Notes: generated by a model from the sequence alone, not told the origin. Positions 1 through 9,456 are shown, counted from the first letter of the stretch. The stretch: DNA of 64,000 nucleotides from Cypionkella psychrotolerans (GCF_001294535.1 NZ_LGIC01000086.1:413259-477258), one strand, 5' to 3'. A program made the numbers and translations.

Positions 1-1
1 A

Positions 2-241
2 CAGGCGCAGCTTGAAAAAGAGCTGCAAAACTGGATCAACCAGTATGTTCACGGCAACCCTGGCACCGCATCCGAGCGGGAAAAGGCTCTGATGCCTTTG
101 GCTGCGGCCAAGGTCGAAGTGATCGCGGATGAAGAAAACCCCGGCTACTATGTCGGCAGATTTTTCCTTCGACCGCACTACCAGTTGGAAGGCATGGACA
201 TCGGGATGAGCCTGGTCTCCAAGCTGCCTTCCGGCAAATAA
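2..241 (+). CDS. tssC: TssC, type VI secretion contractile sheath large subunit (3' end only)
   Basis: Only the last 79 codons are inside the window, read in frame 2 to a TAA at 239-241. The product is the C-terminal end of the large sheath protein (VipB/TssC), which polymerises with TssB into the contractile cytoplasmic sheath that drives the Hcp tube outward. The tail reads as a compact helix followed by strands, with the family-typical stretch VGRFFLRPHYQLEGMDI and a closing SLVSKLP, as in TssC C-termini. An hcp gene starts 72 bases downstream, which supports the call. The start and most of the protein lie to the left of position 1. Confidence 0.9.
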   Translation, partial: QAQLEKELQNWINQYVHGNPGTASEREKALMPLAAAKVEVIADEENPGYYVGRFFLRPHYQLEGMDIGMSLVSKLPSGK

Positions 242-313
242 GTCGCGGTCTGGGGCGCAGACACTCATACGGTCGCCCCGGACAGCTAAAGTTACATTCA
301 AAGGAGAGTACAG

Positions 314-814
314 ATGGCCGGAACAGACATTTTTCTGAAGGTTGGCGGGAATATCAACGGTGAATCCACCGATGACCAATTCAAAGACCACCTGAATATC
401 GAAAGCTACGGTTGGGGCGTCACCCAACAAGGCACATTCAGCGCGGGTTCGGGTGCTGGCGGCGGCGCAGGCCGTTCGATGGTGCAGGACATGCACTTCA
501 CCAAGCTGATCTGCAAAGCCTCGCCCGAACTGATGATCGCTTGCGCCACCGGCAAGCACATCCCGGATGCGACGCTGTATGTGCGCAAAGCCACTGGCGA
601 CAAGGCGATGGTTTATTTCCAGTTTGAGATGAAAGACGTGCTGGTGTCGTCGTATCAGACCGGCTCGGGCGGCGGCCAAGGTGCTCTGATCAACGAGCAA
701 TTCTCGTTTAACTTCCGCGAATTGACCCTGACCTACTGGCAGCAGACCGCAGCCGGTGGCCAAGGCGCGAAAGTGCAGAAGAAATACGACCTCGCCACCA
801 ACAAAGGCTCCTGA
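314..814 (+). CDS. hcp: Hcp (TssD), type VI secretion tube protein
   Basis: A 166-residue Hcp1-family protein. Hexameric rings of Hcp stack into the inner tube of the type VI machine and are exported with effectors. It opens with MAGTDIFLKVGG and carries a late block (NEQFSFNFRELTLTYW) that matches the conserved C-terminal strands of the family; length is normal. A Gly/Ala/Ser-rich loop (about residues 45-55) is longer than usual. A clear ribosome site, AAGGAG at 301-306, sits 7 bases before the ATG. The gene follows tssC and precedes tssE. A GC-rich hairpin directly after the stop may let hcp be expressed above the downstream genes. Confidence 0.95.
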   Translation: MAGTDIFLKVGGNINGESTDDQFKDHLNIESYGWGVTQQGTFSAGSGAGGGAGRSMVQDMHFTKLICKASPELMIACATGKHIPDATLYVRKATGDKAMVYFQFEMKDVLVSSYQTGSGGGQGALINEQFSFNFRELTLTYWQQTAAGGQGAKVQKKYDLATNKGS

Positions 815-819
815 GTGCA

Positions 820-849
820 AAGGCCGGGCGAGCGCGCTTGCCCGGCCTT
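820..849 (+). terminator. Intra-operon hairpin after hcp (attenuator or mRNA stabiliser)
   Basis: A perfect 10-bp stem, AAGGCCGGGC (820-829) pairing with GCCCGGCCTT (840-849), with a 10-base loop. No U-tract follows (CCCCTT only), so it is more likely a partial terminator or 3' end stabiliser for the abundant hcp message than a full stop, since tssE follows at 914 in the same direction. Confidence 0.6.
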
Positions 850-913
850 CCCCTTCGATCACCGCTTGACCTATCACCGCTCTCAGGCGACCTGATCCTA
901 AGAAAGTCGGCCT

Positions 914-1468
914 ATGGCAGAGCGTGACGGTATTTTCCAAGTCTCTTTGATGAACGTGTTCCGCCAAGCCGCGCGCGAGCGGGATGCTTCGGCGCGTGAT
1001 GATGTGCTGACCGATGGCGATGGCCGGGTGCTGTCGGCGCGCAGCATTGAACGCCGCGAGGGCGCGGGGCAGGCCACCTTGCGCGATCATCTGGCGATTG
1101 ATCTGGGCAACCTGATGGCCACGGTTCATCTGGAGGCCTCTATCCCATTGAACGGTTTGGATTATGTGAAGAAGTCGATTTTGAACTACGGTATCCCTGA
1201 TATGTCGCGGCTGACGGTGGATGATCACCGCCACAGCCAAGTCGCCCGCGATCTGCGCGATGCCCTGCTTGCGCATGAGCCGCGTTTGATCGCCGAAACC
1301 TTGGTGGTGAAAATGCGTCGGCCCGAGGCGGATGCCGCCCAGCGCATCGCCTTTGACATCACCGCCGAGATGGCCGCGCGCCCGGTCGATGTGCCGTTGG
1401 AATTTGTCGCCGAGATCGACACCGGGGCGGGCAAAGTCGCGCTGTCGAACCTTGTGGTGCGCGGATGA
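914..1468 (+). CDS. tssE: TssE, type VI secretion baseplate wedge protein (gp25-like)
   Basis: A 184-residue protein of the GPW/gp25 family. TssE is a cytoplasmic baseplate component that, with TssF and TssG, forms the wedge on which the sheath is initiated. The central region (about residues 65-160) shows the gp25 pattern: an acidic start of the domain (LRDHLAIDLGNLMAT), a conserved NYGIPDMS, then the ARDLRDALLAHEPRL helix. The N-terminal 60 residues are charged and not assignable. Its stop overlaps the tssF start in an ATGA arrangement, which implies translational coupling of the wedge proteins. Confidence 0.92.
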   Translation: MAERDGIFQVSLMNVFRQAARERDASARDDVLTDGDGRVLSARSIERREGAGQATLRDHLAIDLGNLMATVHLEASIPLNGLDYVKKSILNYGIPDMSRLTVDDHRHSQVARDLRDALLAHEPRLIAETLVVKMRRPEADAAQRIAFDITAEMAARPVDVPLEFVAEIDTGAGKVALSNLVVRG

Positions 1469-3402
1469 ACCGGGCATTTCTTGAGGCATATAACCGCGAA
1501 TTGGCTCTGCTTTATGAAGGCGCCAAGGAGTTTGCCGAGGATTTTCCGGGTATTGCCGAGCGCTTGGGTGGCTTGACGCAAGACAATCTTGACCCTGCTG
1601 TGGCGGGCTTGCTGGAGGGTGCGGCGTTCATGGCCGCCCGCGTGCAGTTGAAGCTGGACACTGAGTTTGACACCTTTACCAGCGAATTGCTGGATCAGCT
1701 TTTGCCGAACTTCATGGCGCCGACGCCCTCGGCCATCCTCGCGCAAGCCGATCCGAATTATGCCGAGGATGAGCTGGAGAAGGGTAAGAATTTCCCGGCC
1801 GGGGCCTATCTCGATGCACGTTATGTGGATCGGGATCAGCGGATTTCCTGCCGTTTTCGACTGTCTGCCCCGCTGACTTTGTGGCCGCTGCGGCTGACCA
1901 CGGCGCGGTTTGTCTCTGGCCCGACCGGGTTTCAGGCTTTGGGGTTGGACGTTGGCGCGGATACGGCGGGCGGGCTGATCTTGTCGTTTCTGCGGCCCGC
2001 ATCTACCGCGCAAAAAGACAAACCGGGCAAACCAGTAAGCGCTATTCAGGCCGATACGCTGCCGATCTATCTGACAGGCGATCTGGGCGAACAGATTGCG
2101 GTTTATGAACATATGTTCACCAACACCACCCGCGCCACCATCCGCTATCTGGACGCGCGCGGCGATCCGGTTTTTATGCGGCTGGAAGCGGGTTGGTTGG
2201 AGCAGATTGGCTTTGACGAGACCGAAGCGATCTTCCCTGAAGATACCCGTGTGTTCCGCGGCTTTACCCTGCTGCGCGAGTTTTTTCTGTTTCCGCAGAA
2301 GTTTCTGGGCTTTCGCCTGCAAGGTCTGCGCAAGGTACTGCCGCGCATCCCGGCGGCGAGCTTTGATCTGATGCTTGAGATGAACGCGGTGCGGCCCAGC
2401 CTGCCCGCGCGGATCACCGCCGAGAATTTCCGCCTGTTCGCTGCGCCCGCAATCAATCTATTTGAGGAAAACTGCGCGCAGGTGAAGCTGGACACTCTGC
2501 GCCACGACTATCTGGTGAGTGCCGATTCCAGCCCCGCCTCGCATTACGAAGTGCATCGGATTACCGAGGTGTTCGCCTATTACGCCGGGGTGAAAACCAA
2601 GATTCCGGTGCATCCTTTGTATGGCATGCCAGCCGATGTGATGGCCCCGCGCGAGGCGCTTTATTACACCGCCAAGCAGCGGCCCCGCCGGTTGACCGCA
2701 AAGGAAAAACGCTTTGGGCAGGTGCAGGGCTATACTGGCACCGAAAGTTTCATCTCAATTTATGAGCCCGGCCATCTGGACAGTGCCGAGCGGGTGAAGC
2801 GGTTGCAGATCAAACTGCTCTGTTCAAACCGCCACTTGCCGCAATACTTGCCCATCGCCCAAGGTGGTGCGGATTTCCGGCTGAACGACGACACCGCGAT
2901 CCCGTTGCGCTGCATCGCTGGGCCGACCAATCCGCGCGAGTCGGTGTTGGAACTCGATGAAAGTGCGCCGCATCGTGCCAAAGCGGGGCCGGTGCATTGG
3001 CGGCTGATTTCGTTCGTGTCGTTGAACTTTCTGGGGTTGGACAACCGGGGCAGCCGCGATGAAGCGGCGGCGTTGCGCGAGTTGTTGACCCTGTTTGCCG
3101 ATGTATCCTCGCAGATCACCGAGCGGCAGTTGCAAGGGCTGAAGGCGGTGACAAGCCGCCCCGTCACCCGAACCATTCAGCGCGCGGGCGGCTATCACGC
3201 GGCGCGCGGCACGCAGGTGACGTTGCGGTTTGATGAACGGGCGTTTGAGGGCTCGGGCGTGTTTTTGCTGGGCGCGGTGCTGGATCGGTTTTTTGCCGAA
3301 TACGCCAGCATCAACAGCTTTACCCAACTGGTGCTGACCTCTGACCAACGCGGCATGATCAAAACCTTCCCGCCGCGCACCGGGCAAGGACCGCTGCTAT
3401 GA
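1465..3402 (+). CDS. tssF: TssF, type VI secretion baseplate protein
   Basis: A 645-residue protein, a little longer than the usual 580-620 for TssF (VasA/ImpG). It begins with the diagnostic N-terminus MNRAFLEAYNRELALLYEGA, followed by EFAEDFPGIAERLGG. These are the family hallmarks, and the protein closes with a conserved strand-rich domain (LFLAxxF-type segments near VFLLGAVLDRFFAEYASIN). It is a cytoplasmic structural component, two copies per TssG in the wedge. The start is fixed by ATGA overlap with tssE and its own stop overlaps tssG the same way. An insertion of about 30 residues around residues 185-205 is rich in Lys and Pro. Confidence 0.95.
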   Translation: MNRAFLEAYNRELALLYEGAKEFAEDFPGIAERLGGLTQDNLDPAVAGLLEGAAFMAARVQLKLDTEFDTFTSELLDQLLPNFMAPTPSAILAQADPNYAEDELEKGKNFPAGAYLDARYVDRDQRISCRFRLSAPLTLWPLRLTTARFVSGPTGFQALGLDVGADTAGGLILSFLRPASTAQKDKPGKPVSAIQADTLPIYLTGDLGEQIAVYEHMFTNTTRATIRYLDARGDPVFMRLEAGWLEQIGFDETEAIFPEDTRVFRGFTLLREFFLFPQKFLGFRLQGLRKVLPRIPAASFDLMLEMNAVRPSLPARITAENFRLFAAPAINLFEENCAQVKLDTLRHDYLVSADSSPASHYEVHRITEVFAYYAGVKTKIPVHPLYGMPADVMAPREALYYTAKQRPRRLTAKEKRFGQVQGYTGTESFISIYEPGHLDSAERVKRLQIKLLCSNRHLPQYLPIAQGGADFRLNDDTAIPLRCIAGPTNPRESVLELDESAPHRAKAGPVHWRLISFVSLNFLGLDNRGSRDEAAALRELLTLFADVSSQITERQLQGLKAVTSRPVTRTIQRAGGYHAARGTQVTLRFDERAFEGSGVFLLGAVLDRFFAEYASINSFTQLVLTSDQRGMIKTFPPRTGQGPLL

Positions 3403-4394
3403 GCGCGCGTCGGGATGATCTGAAAGCCGACCCCGCCGCCTTTGGCTTTTTGGCGCTGATGCGGGAGGTGGAACGCGGTCAGCCAGAGCGGCCTCGGATC
3501 GGGCGGAATAGCAATCTGCGCGAGGAAGTCGTGCGGCTGGGGCAGGAACCGTTTCAGGCCTTCCCCGACCGCAACGTCAGCCAAGTGACGGAAGGCGCCG
3601 AAGGAAAGCTGCGGGTGCGCTCAAACTTCCTTGGCTATTTCGGCCCGCAAGGTGCCTTGCCGATGAACACCACGGCGGAAGTGCAGCAGTGGTATATGTT
3701 CAAGGACGAGGCGTTTGTACGCCTTGCTGATTTGTTCACCAACCGTTTCCAGCAGTTGTTTTTCCGGGCTTGGTCGGATGCACGCGGCATCACGCAATAT
3801 GATCACCCGGGCGATGATCGGTTTCAGGGCTACGTTGGCGCTGCGGTAGGCTTGGCTTCACCGTCCTTGCAAGCGCGGGGCACCGTGCCGGATATGGCGC
3901 GGCTGCCGCTGGTGGGCATCGCGATGGCGCGGGTGAAAAGCCCGGTGCGGCTGCGGCAGATTTTGGAAAGCCTCTGCGGCGTGACGGTTGAGATTGAAGA
4001 AAACGTGCCGGTCTGGCTGGGGTTTGAAGCTTCGGATTTAACCCGTCTTGGGGCTGCGAATTCAGGGCTGGGCCACGATTGTCGGCTAGGATCACGCGTG
4101 CAATCGGTGAACGAAAAAATCCGTGTGGCGGTGAAGACCGAAAGCCTGCCGCAATATCAAAGCTTTCTGCCGGGTGGTTCCAGCTTTCAGCGCCTGACCG
4201 AACTGTTGTTCACATATCTCGGACATGAGACGGAAGTGGAAATCGCGCCGTCTTTGCCCGCCGATCAGATCAAGGGCGTTGCCTTGGGCAAAAGCGGCGC
4301 TTTGGGGTGGACGGGGTGGATCGCACCACCACAAGCCCCGCCCGGAACCTACCGATCCGACGCCGTTTTCGCCTCGGACCGCCGCACCGCCTGA
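3399..4394 (+). CDS. tssG: TssG, type VI secretion baseplate protein
   Basis: A 331-residue TssG (VasB/ImpH) protein. The sequence shows the family pattern: an early LMREVERGQPERPRIGRN, then FGPQGALPMNTTAEVQQW, which corresponds to the conserved Y(F/L)GPxGPLP segment, and YVGAAVGLASPSLQARG. It completes the TssEFG wedge of the baseplate. It starts inside the end of tssF (ATGA overlap) and lies 30 bases before clpV. The C-terminal 40 residues (GWTGWIAPP onward) are typical. Nothing appears truncated. Confidence 0.94.
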   Translation: MSARRDDLKADPAAFGFLALMREVERGQPERPRIGRNSNLREEVVRLGQEPFQAFPDRNVSQVTEGAEGKLRVRSNFLGYFGPQGALPMNTTAEVQQWYMFKDEAFVRLADLFTNRFQQLFFRAWSDARGITQYDHPGDDRFQGYVGAAVGLASPSLQARGTVPDMARLPLVGIAMARVKSPVRLRQILESLCGVTVEIEENVPVWLGFEASDLTRLGAANSGLGHDCRLGSRVQSVNEKIRVAVKTESLPQYQSFLPGGSSFQRLTELLFTYLGHETEVEIAPSLPADQIKGVALGKSGALGWTGWIAPPQAPPGTYRSDAVFASDRRTA

Positions 4395-4424
4395 CATTTG
4401 AAAACTGATTTGAAGGGAAACACT

Positions 4425-7058
4425 ATGGCCGATATTAGCCTTGAAACCGTCGCCGGAAAGCTGAACCGAGTCGGCTATGACGCGTTTCTGCAGTCTTTGC
4501 GCCACGCAAAAAATGAGGGCAACCGCAATGTGGAACTGTCGCATTGGCTGTTCCATATCGTGCAGAACCCAAAATCGGATATTTCCGCGACGCTGAACCA
4601 TTTCAAACTCGACCGCGCCAAGCTGGAGAAGGATCTGGCTTTGGTGATCGACAGCTTTCGGAAAAACGCCACTGAAATGCCGTCGGTTTCGGAATCGATG
4701 ACCACGGTGATGGACCACGGCTGGCGCTATGCCACCCTGCTGTTCGGTGAGGCGCAGATCAGGACTGGGCATATTCTGGTCGCGGCGCTGAAGGATAAAG
4801 AGGCGAGGACCAAGCTGGTGCAGATGTCGAAGGTGTTCGGCGAAATCAACGTCGATACTTTGGTGAATGAGGCGCGGGCGGCGTGGAAAGACTCGGATGA
4901 GGAAGACATGCGCCCGATGGACGGCACCGGGGTGGGTCGGGCGGCGGCAGGGGCTGCGGCGGCGGGTGGGCCCACCGGGACCACGGCATTGGATCGGTTC
5001 GCGGTGGATATGACGGCGGTTGCGGCATCGGGCAAGATGGACCCGATTGTGGGGCGGGATGAGGAAATCCGTCAAATCATCGACATTCTGTTAAGGCGGC
5101 GGCAGAATAACCCGATCCTGACGGGCGAGGCTGGGGTGGGTAAAACCGCCGTGGTCGAAGGCTTTGCGCAACGCTTGGCGGCAGGTGATGTGCCGCCGAA
5201 ATTGCAGGGCAACAAGCTGTTTATGCTGGATTTAGGGCTGATGCAGGCCGGGGCCAGCATGAAGGGCGAATTTGAGCAGCGCCTGCGTTCGGTGATTGAC
5301 GAGGTGCAGGGCAGCCCGGTGCCGATCATCCTGTTTATTGATGAAATTCATACGCTTATGGGCGCGGGTGGGGCGGCTGGCACCGGCGACGCAGCGAACC
5401 TTTTGAAGCCTGCTTTGGCGCGCGGTACCTTGCGCACCGTGGGGGCGACGACTTGGATGGAGTATGCGAAATACTTCGAGAAAGACCCGGCAATGACCCG
5501 GCGCTTCCAGCCGATCACCATTGATGAACCTTCGATTGACCGCGCGTGCTACATGTTGCGCGGGATTCTGGCCCCGATGGAAAAGCACCACGGCGTGCGA
5601 ATCTCGGATGAGGCCGTGGTGGCTGCAGTGAACCTTTCGGCGCGCTATATCCCGTCGCGGCAGCTTCCCGACAAGGCGGTGTCGCTGCTGGATACCGCTT
5701 GCGCACGGGTGGCGATCAGCCAATCGACCACTCCGGCAAAAGTGCAGGATTTGCGGGTGAAAATTCAGGCCTTGGCAAGCGAAATCGCTGCCAAGGAATC
5801 GCAGCGCGATCTGGGGGAGGTGAACGAGGACCGTATCAAAGAAGCGCAGGCTGAACAGGCAGTGGCCGAGGCTGAATTGGCCGTGACCGAGGCGATGTAT
5901 AGCGGCGAAAAGGCGATGGTCGATGAAATTTTGACCCTGCGCGCGTCGCTGACTGAAGAAGGTGCGGATACCGTGACGCTGCGCGACCAGCTTGCGGGCA
6001 AGATGACGGGGCTGGAGGAAACCAAGCCGGATGATCGGATGGTTTATTCCCATGTTGATGAGCAATCGGTTGCCTCGATCATTTCCGACTGGACCGGGAT
6101 TCCAGCGGGGCGGATGGTATCGGACGAATTACAGATGATCCTGACGCTGGGGGATCGGCTGAAAGAACGGGTGATCGGGCAGGATCACGGCTTGGAAATG
6201 ATCGCAAAGCGGATCGAGACGTCCAGTGCCAAACTGGCGAATCCGAACAAGCCGATTGGGGTGTTTATGCTGTGCGGGCCTTCGGGCGTTGGCAAGACCG
6301 AGACGGCACTGGCTTTGGCCGAGGCGGTCTATGGCGGTGAGCAAAATATCATCACCATCAATATGAGCGAGTTCCAAGAGGCGCATACGGTGTCGCTGCT
6401 GAAAGGTGCCCCTCCCGGCTATGTTGGCTATGGCGAAGGCGGGCGGCTGACCGAGGCGGTGCGGCGCAAACCACATTCGGTGGTGCTGCTGGACGAAATC
6501 GAAAAGGCGCATTCCGACGTGCATGAGTTGTTCTTTCAGGTGTTCGACAAGGGCATCATGGAGGATGGCTCGGGGCGGTCGATCAACTTCAAGAATACCC
6601 TGATTCTGCTGACCTCAAATGTCGGCACCGAAGTGATCATGGATATGGCGGAGAAGGGCGAAACCAAACCCGCGGTCGAGGATCTGACCGAGGCGATGAA
6701 GCCCCACCTGACCCGCGTGTTCCCGCCTGCCCTGCTGGGCCGCATTGTGACGATTCCGTATTTCCCGCTCTCGGCCGATGTTTTGGCGGGGATTGTGAAG
6801 CTGAAACTGAAGGCCATCGTGCGCCGGATGAAGGAAAACCACGGCGCGACTATGACGGTGTCGCCCGAGGTGATGGATTATATTGTCGATCAATGCAAAG
6901 ATCCGGATTCGGGTGGCCGCATGGTCGATAACATCATCACCAACACCATTCTGCCTGACCTCAGCCGCGAGGTGCTGTCGCGCATGGTGTCGCAGACCGA
7001 GATGAAAACGGTGGAGATCGTGATGAAAGACGGCAAGATCGGTTACGATTTCGGCTGA
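4425..7058 (+). CDS. clpV: ClpV (TssH), AAA+ ATPase that recycles the type VI sheath
   Basis: An 877-residue Hsp100-type ATPase that disassembles contracted TssB/C sheaths. In order: a Clp N-domain (about residues 1-150), a linker rich in Gly and Ala, AAA1 with Walker A GEAGVGKTAVVEG and Walker B LFIDEIHTLMGAG, a coiled M-domain (about 400-500), and AAA2 with Walker A GPSGVGKTETALA and VVLLDEIEKAH. The start used is the ATG at 4425, because GAAGGGA (4412-4418) lies 6 bases upstream; the frame is open back to 4398 without an ATG. A start here gives the normal ClpV N-terminus (MADISLETVAGKLN). It is the last gene of the visible type VI operon and is followed by a strong terminator. Confidence 0.96.
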   Translation: MADISLETVAGKLNRVGYDAFLQSLRHAKNEGNRNVELSHWLFHIVQNPKSDISATLNHFKLDRAKLEKDLALVIDSFRKNATEMPSVSESMTTVMDHGWRYATLLFGEAQIRTGHILVAALKDKEARTKLVQMSKVFGEINVDTLVNEARAAWKDSDEEDMRPMDGTGVGRAAAGAAAAGGPTGTTALDRFAVDMTAVAASGKMDPIVGRDEEIRQIIDILLRRRQNNPILTGEAGVGKTAVVEGFAQRLAAGDVPPKLQGNKLFMLDLGLMQAGASMKGEFEQRLRSVIDEVQGSPVPIILFIDEIHTLMGAGGAAGTGDAANLLKPALARGTLRTVGATTWMEYAKYFEKDPAMTRRFQPITIDEPSIDRACYMLRGILAPMEKHHGVRISDEAVVAAVNLSARYIPSRQLPDKAVSLLDTACARVAISQSTTPAKVQDLRVKIQALASEIAAKESQRDLGEVNEDRIKEAQAEQAVAEAELAVTEAMYSGEKAMVDEILTLRASLTEEGADTVTLRDQLAGKMTGLEETKPDDRMVYSHVDEQSVASIISDWTGIPAGRMVSDELQMILTLGDRLKERVIGQDHGLEMIAKRIETSSAKLANPNKPIGVFMLCGPSGVGKTETALALAEAVYGGEQNIITINMSEFQEAHTVSLLKGAPPGYVGYGEGGRLTEAVRRKPHSVVLLDEIEKAHSDVHELFFQVFDKGIMEDGSGRSINFKNTLILLTSNVGTEVIMDMAEKGETKPAVEDLTEAMKPHLTRVFPPALLGRIVTIPYFPLSADVLAGIVKLKLKAIVRRMKENHGATMTVSPEVMDYIVDQCKDPDSGGRMVDNIITNTILPDLSREVLSRMVSQTEMKTVEIVMKDGKIGYDFG

Positions 7059-7075
7059 CATGTGGTGGCAATGTT

Positions 7076-7102
7076 GGGTGCGTGCTTGCACGCACCCCTT
7101 TT
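7076..7102. terminator. Bidirectional rho-independent terminator between clpV and the M23/SLT gene
   Basis: A perfect 9-bp stem, GGGTGCGTG (7076-7084) with CACGCACCC (7089-7097), and a CTTG loop. It is followed by C and TTTT on the plus strand. The two flanking genes converge here; the stop codon of the minus-strand gene (7101-7103) overlaps the T-run. It ends the type VI operon. Confidence 0.85.
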
Positions 7103-9359
7103 ATATCGGCGTGCCCAATATCCCTGCGATGATCTTCTGATAGGCCAGCACTTCGGGCGGGGTCGCAGCAACAGTAGGCAATGAACCGCCACCCTTGCGG
7201 CTCATCTTCAATTCAGCCCATTCCTTGACATAGGCAATCGTGCGGCCTGCAAGGAACGGGTTGGCCTTAACCACACCGCCGCCCATCACATCGGCGACCA
7301 GTTGATCATCCTGCGCGCTCAGCACCATATTCGCGCCCTCGGCCCCCAAGAAATGGCAGAGATAAAGCCGCCCGGCGGTGATGTCATGGCCGCGCGCGCG
7401 CAGATAGCTTTCGCCTTCGCGCGCCAAGGCGGTGACCATATCGCGGCTGATGGTGGGATCGGTGCGCAGGGCCAGAAGGCTGGCGCGGCCCATCGTCGAA
7501 GCCAGATCGGGGCGGTATTGCTGCATCATCCTCAGCCATGTGCTCTCAATAAACTGGCCTAGACCCACGGCGCTGGACAGCGGATTGGCGGCATCGGCCT
7601 TGCCGCCTGATTCGACGCGGATGATCTGATCGACAAGAATTTCCACCGCCGAGCCGCCGCCATCCGCCACCACAGTCACCCCACCCACCAGCGGATCAAC
7701 GGCCACGCCGTTCTCATACAACTCGAAATGCAGATGCGGCCCGGTGGATTGCCCGGTGGTGCCGATATAGCCGATCAGCTGGCCTGCGGTGACGGCCATG
7801 CCCGCCTTGATGCCATCGGCGAAGGCGCTCAGATGCGCGTAGCGGGTTTCCAGATTGCCGGGATGGCTGATCTTGATCAGGTTGCCATAAGTGCCGCCGT
7901 CGCCCGCCGCCAAAATGGTGCCGCCGAAAGCCGCGACCACCGGGGTGCCGACCGGGGCTGCCCAATCCGTGCCCTTGTGCAGCTTTAGCACCTTGAGGAT
8001 CGGGTGCATCCGGGGGCCGAAGCGTGAGGTCAAAACACCTTTGGCCGGGGTGACGAAGCCCGCGCGCAGGGAAACGCCACCGCCCGCAGCCCCGCCGCCG
8101 CCGCTGGTGCCGGGGCCGAAGCAAGTGTAATCTTCTCTGCCTGCGGGCTTGTAGACATGGCATTCCAGCACCTTGCCCTCACCCTTGATCGCGGCATACA
8201 GCACCTGACCGGGGCCGGAACCCCCCGTACCCGGGTCACGGGAGTAAAGCAAAGTCATCTTATCGCCGGGGGCGGCGAAGCTATCCATATCAAAGGCTTG
8301 GCTCATCATCACGATGGTTTCGGCCACCACGGCCGAAGGCACGCCATTGCGGATAGCCGCCGAATAGAACGCATCCAGCATGCGGTATTTGCGGCTGGTG
8401 TCCACGTCTGCGGCGACCTGATCGCCCGCGAAGCTGAACAGATCCTCCTCGACCCATGGGTCCGCCGAAGTCACCACATTGCCCGCATCATTCAGTGCCA
8501 CCGAGCCGAAATAATCGGTCTTGGTGTAAAGCGAGGCCTGCACCGGCACCATCATGCCAGAACGGTTCGCCGCCCGCATCGCGAGAATTTTCCCCGGCCC
8601 CAAGCTGGCAAATTCGGGCAGCAGAAGTGCTGCTGCCTCCGCAAAGCGTTTGGCCGCCGTGGCATCCATGCCGTTCTCGGTCATCAGGCCTATCAGATCG
8701 GTGGTGTCTTTCAGCCGCAGGAAGGTGTCTTGATAGGGCGGCTTGCGTTGCGCTTCTGGCAGGATGAAATTGACGCTGGTGGTGTTTTCAATCCGGGTTT
8801 TCACATAGGTTTCCGGCGTGGTGGTACCGTCCATATTCTCGCCCCAACTGGCATCACCATCGGCGACGACAATGGTTTCGGCGGGCTGTTCGGATGGCAC
8901 CTGGGCTTTCGGTAAGGCGGTGGGAGCGCTACGTTGGGCTTGGAAATAGGCGAAATCCTCACGGCTCGACGGCAAAGTGGTGATCAATTTTTCTTCGCCG
9001 GTGATCAGATCATCACTCAGCAAAGACAGCTCATCCCCGGCGCGGTCTGCCGGAATATCTATCGGTCGCAGCAACTTACGGGTTTTCTGCGCGGCCCCAG
9101 TATCAAACCGCAGCACCATCGGATCGCCTGCAAGATCGACGAAGGCCGAGACATAGGCGGCGGGCGGCGTATCATCGGCCACATCGAGCGGATCATCCGG
9201 GGTGCCAACCGTCACCACGCCACCGAAATACAAAGCCACGGCCACGCCGGACAAAGCCAGCAGCGCCGCGACCCACAGTACAACGCGCACCGCGACCGCG
9301 TTGCTACGCCGCTGCGCAGATCGGTCGCGCGCCGCTTTGAATCGGGGGTCGATTTCCAT
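7101..9359 (-). CDS. Membrane-anchored M23 peptidase / lytic transglycosylase fusion
   Basis: A 752-residue predicted peptidoglycan hydrolase with two catalytic domains. A cytoplasmic stretch of about 22 residues is followed by one transmembrane segment (VVLWVAALLALSGVAVALYF), then a long periplasmic region without an assignable domain. Next comes an M23 metallopeptidase domain (about residues 433-555) with the zinc motifs HKGTD and GPHLHFEL plus the YAHLS histidine. Last is an SLT-type transglycosylase domain (about 576-720) with the catalytic Glu in RVESGG and the AVGLGQF motif. Pairing an endopeptidase with a glycan-cleaving domain in one chain is uncommon. The start at 9359 was chosen because upstream codons add only a non-signal extension. 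It converges on the type VI operon, so a role in opening the cell wall for that machine is possible but unproven. Confidence 0.85.
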   Translation of the reverse strand: MEIDPRFKAARDRSAQRRSNAVAVRVVLWVAALLALSGVAVALYFGGVVTVGTPDDPLDVADDTPPAAYVSAFVDLAGDPMVLRFDTGAAQKTRKLLRPIDIPADRAGDELSLLSDDLITGEEKLITTLPSSREDFAYFQAQRSAPTALPKAQVPSEQPAETIVVADGDASWGENMDGTTTPETYVKTRIENTTSVNFILPEAQRKPPYQDTFLRLKDTTDLIGLMTENGMDATAAKRFAEAAALLLPEFASLGPGKILAMRAANRSGMMVPVQASLYTKTDYFGSVALNDAGNVVTSADPWVEEDLFSFAGDQVAADVDTSRKYRMLDAFYSAAIRNGVPSAVVAETIVMMSQAFDMDSFAAPGDKMTLLYSRDPGTGGSGPGQVLYAAIKGEGKVLECHVYKPAGREDYTCFGPGTSGGGGAAGGGVSLRAGFVTPAKGVLTSRFGPRMHPILKVLKLHKGTDWAAPVGTPVVAAFGGTILAAGDGGTYGNLIKISHPGNLETRYAHLSAFADGIKAGMAVTAGQLIGYIGTTGQSTGPHLHFELYENGVAVDPLVGGVTVVADGGGSAVEILVDQIIRVESGGKADAANPLSSAVGLGQFIESTWLRMMQQYRPDLASTMGRASLLALRTDPTISRDMVTALAREGESYLRARGHDITAGRLYLCHFLGAEGANMVLSAQDDQLVADVMGGGVVKANPFLAGRTIAYVKEWAELKMSRKGGGSLPTVAATPPEVLAYQKIIAGILGTPI

Positions 9360-9456
9360 GCCAACCTTGCCGGAATAAGCTGAAATACAATCTATGAACC
9401 AAGGCCAACCTAGCGCAGCGGGGATCAACTGGCCAGCGGCTCACAAATTGCTAAAC

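Noticed and set aside
4092..5075. A 327-codon minus-strand frame across the tssG/clpV junction
   Set aside because: It covers the ends of two well-supported type VI genes and has an Arg/His-rich shadow composition.
1..7058. Type VI effector or immunity genes inside the visible cluster
   Set aside because: All genes in this stretch are structural; no VgrG, PAAR, or toxin/immunity pair is present, and the left part of the cluster is outside the window.
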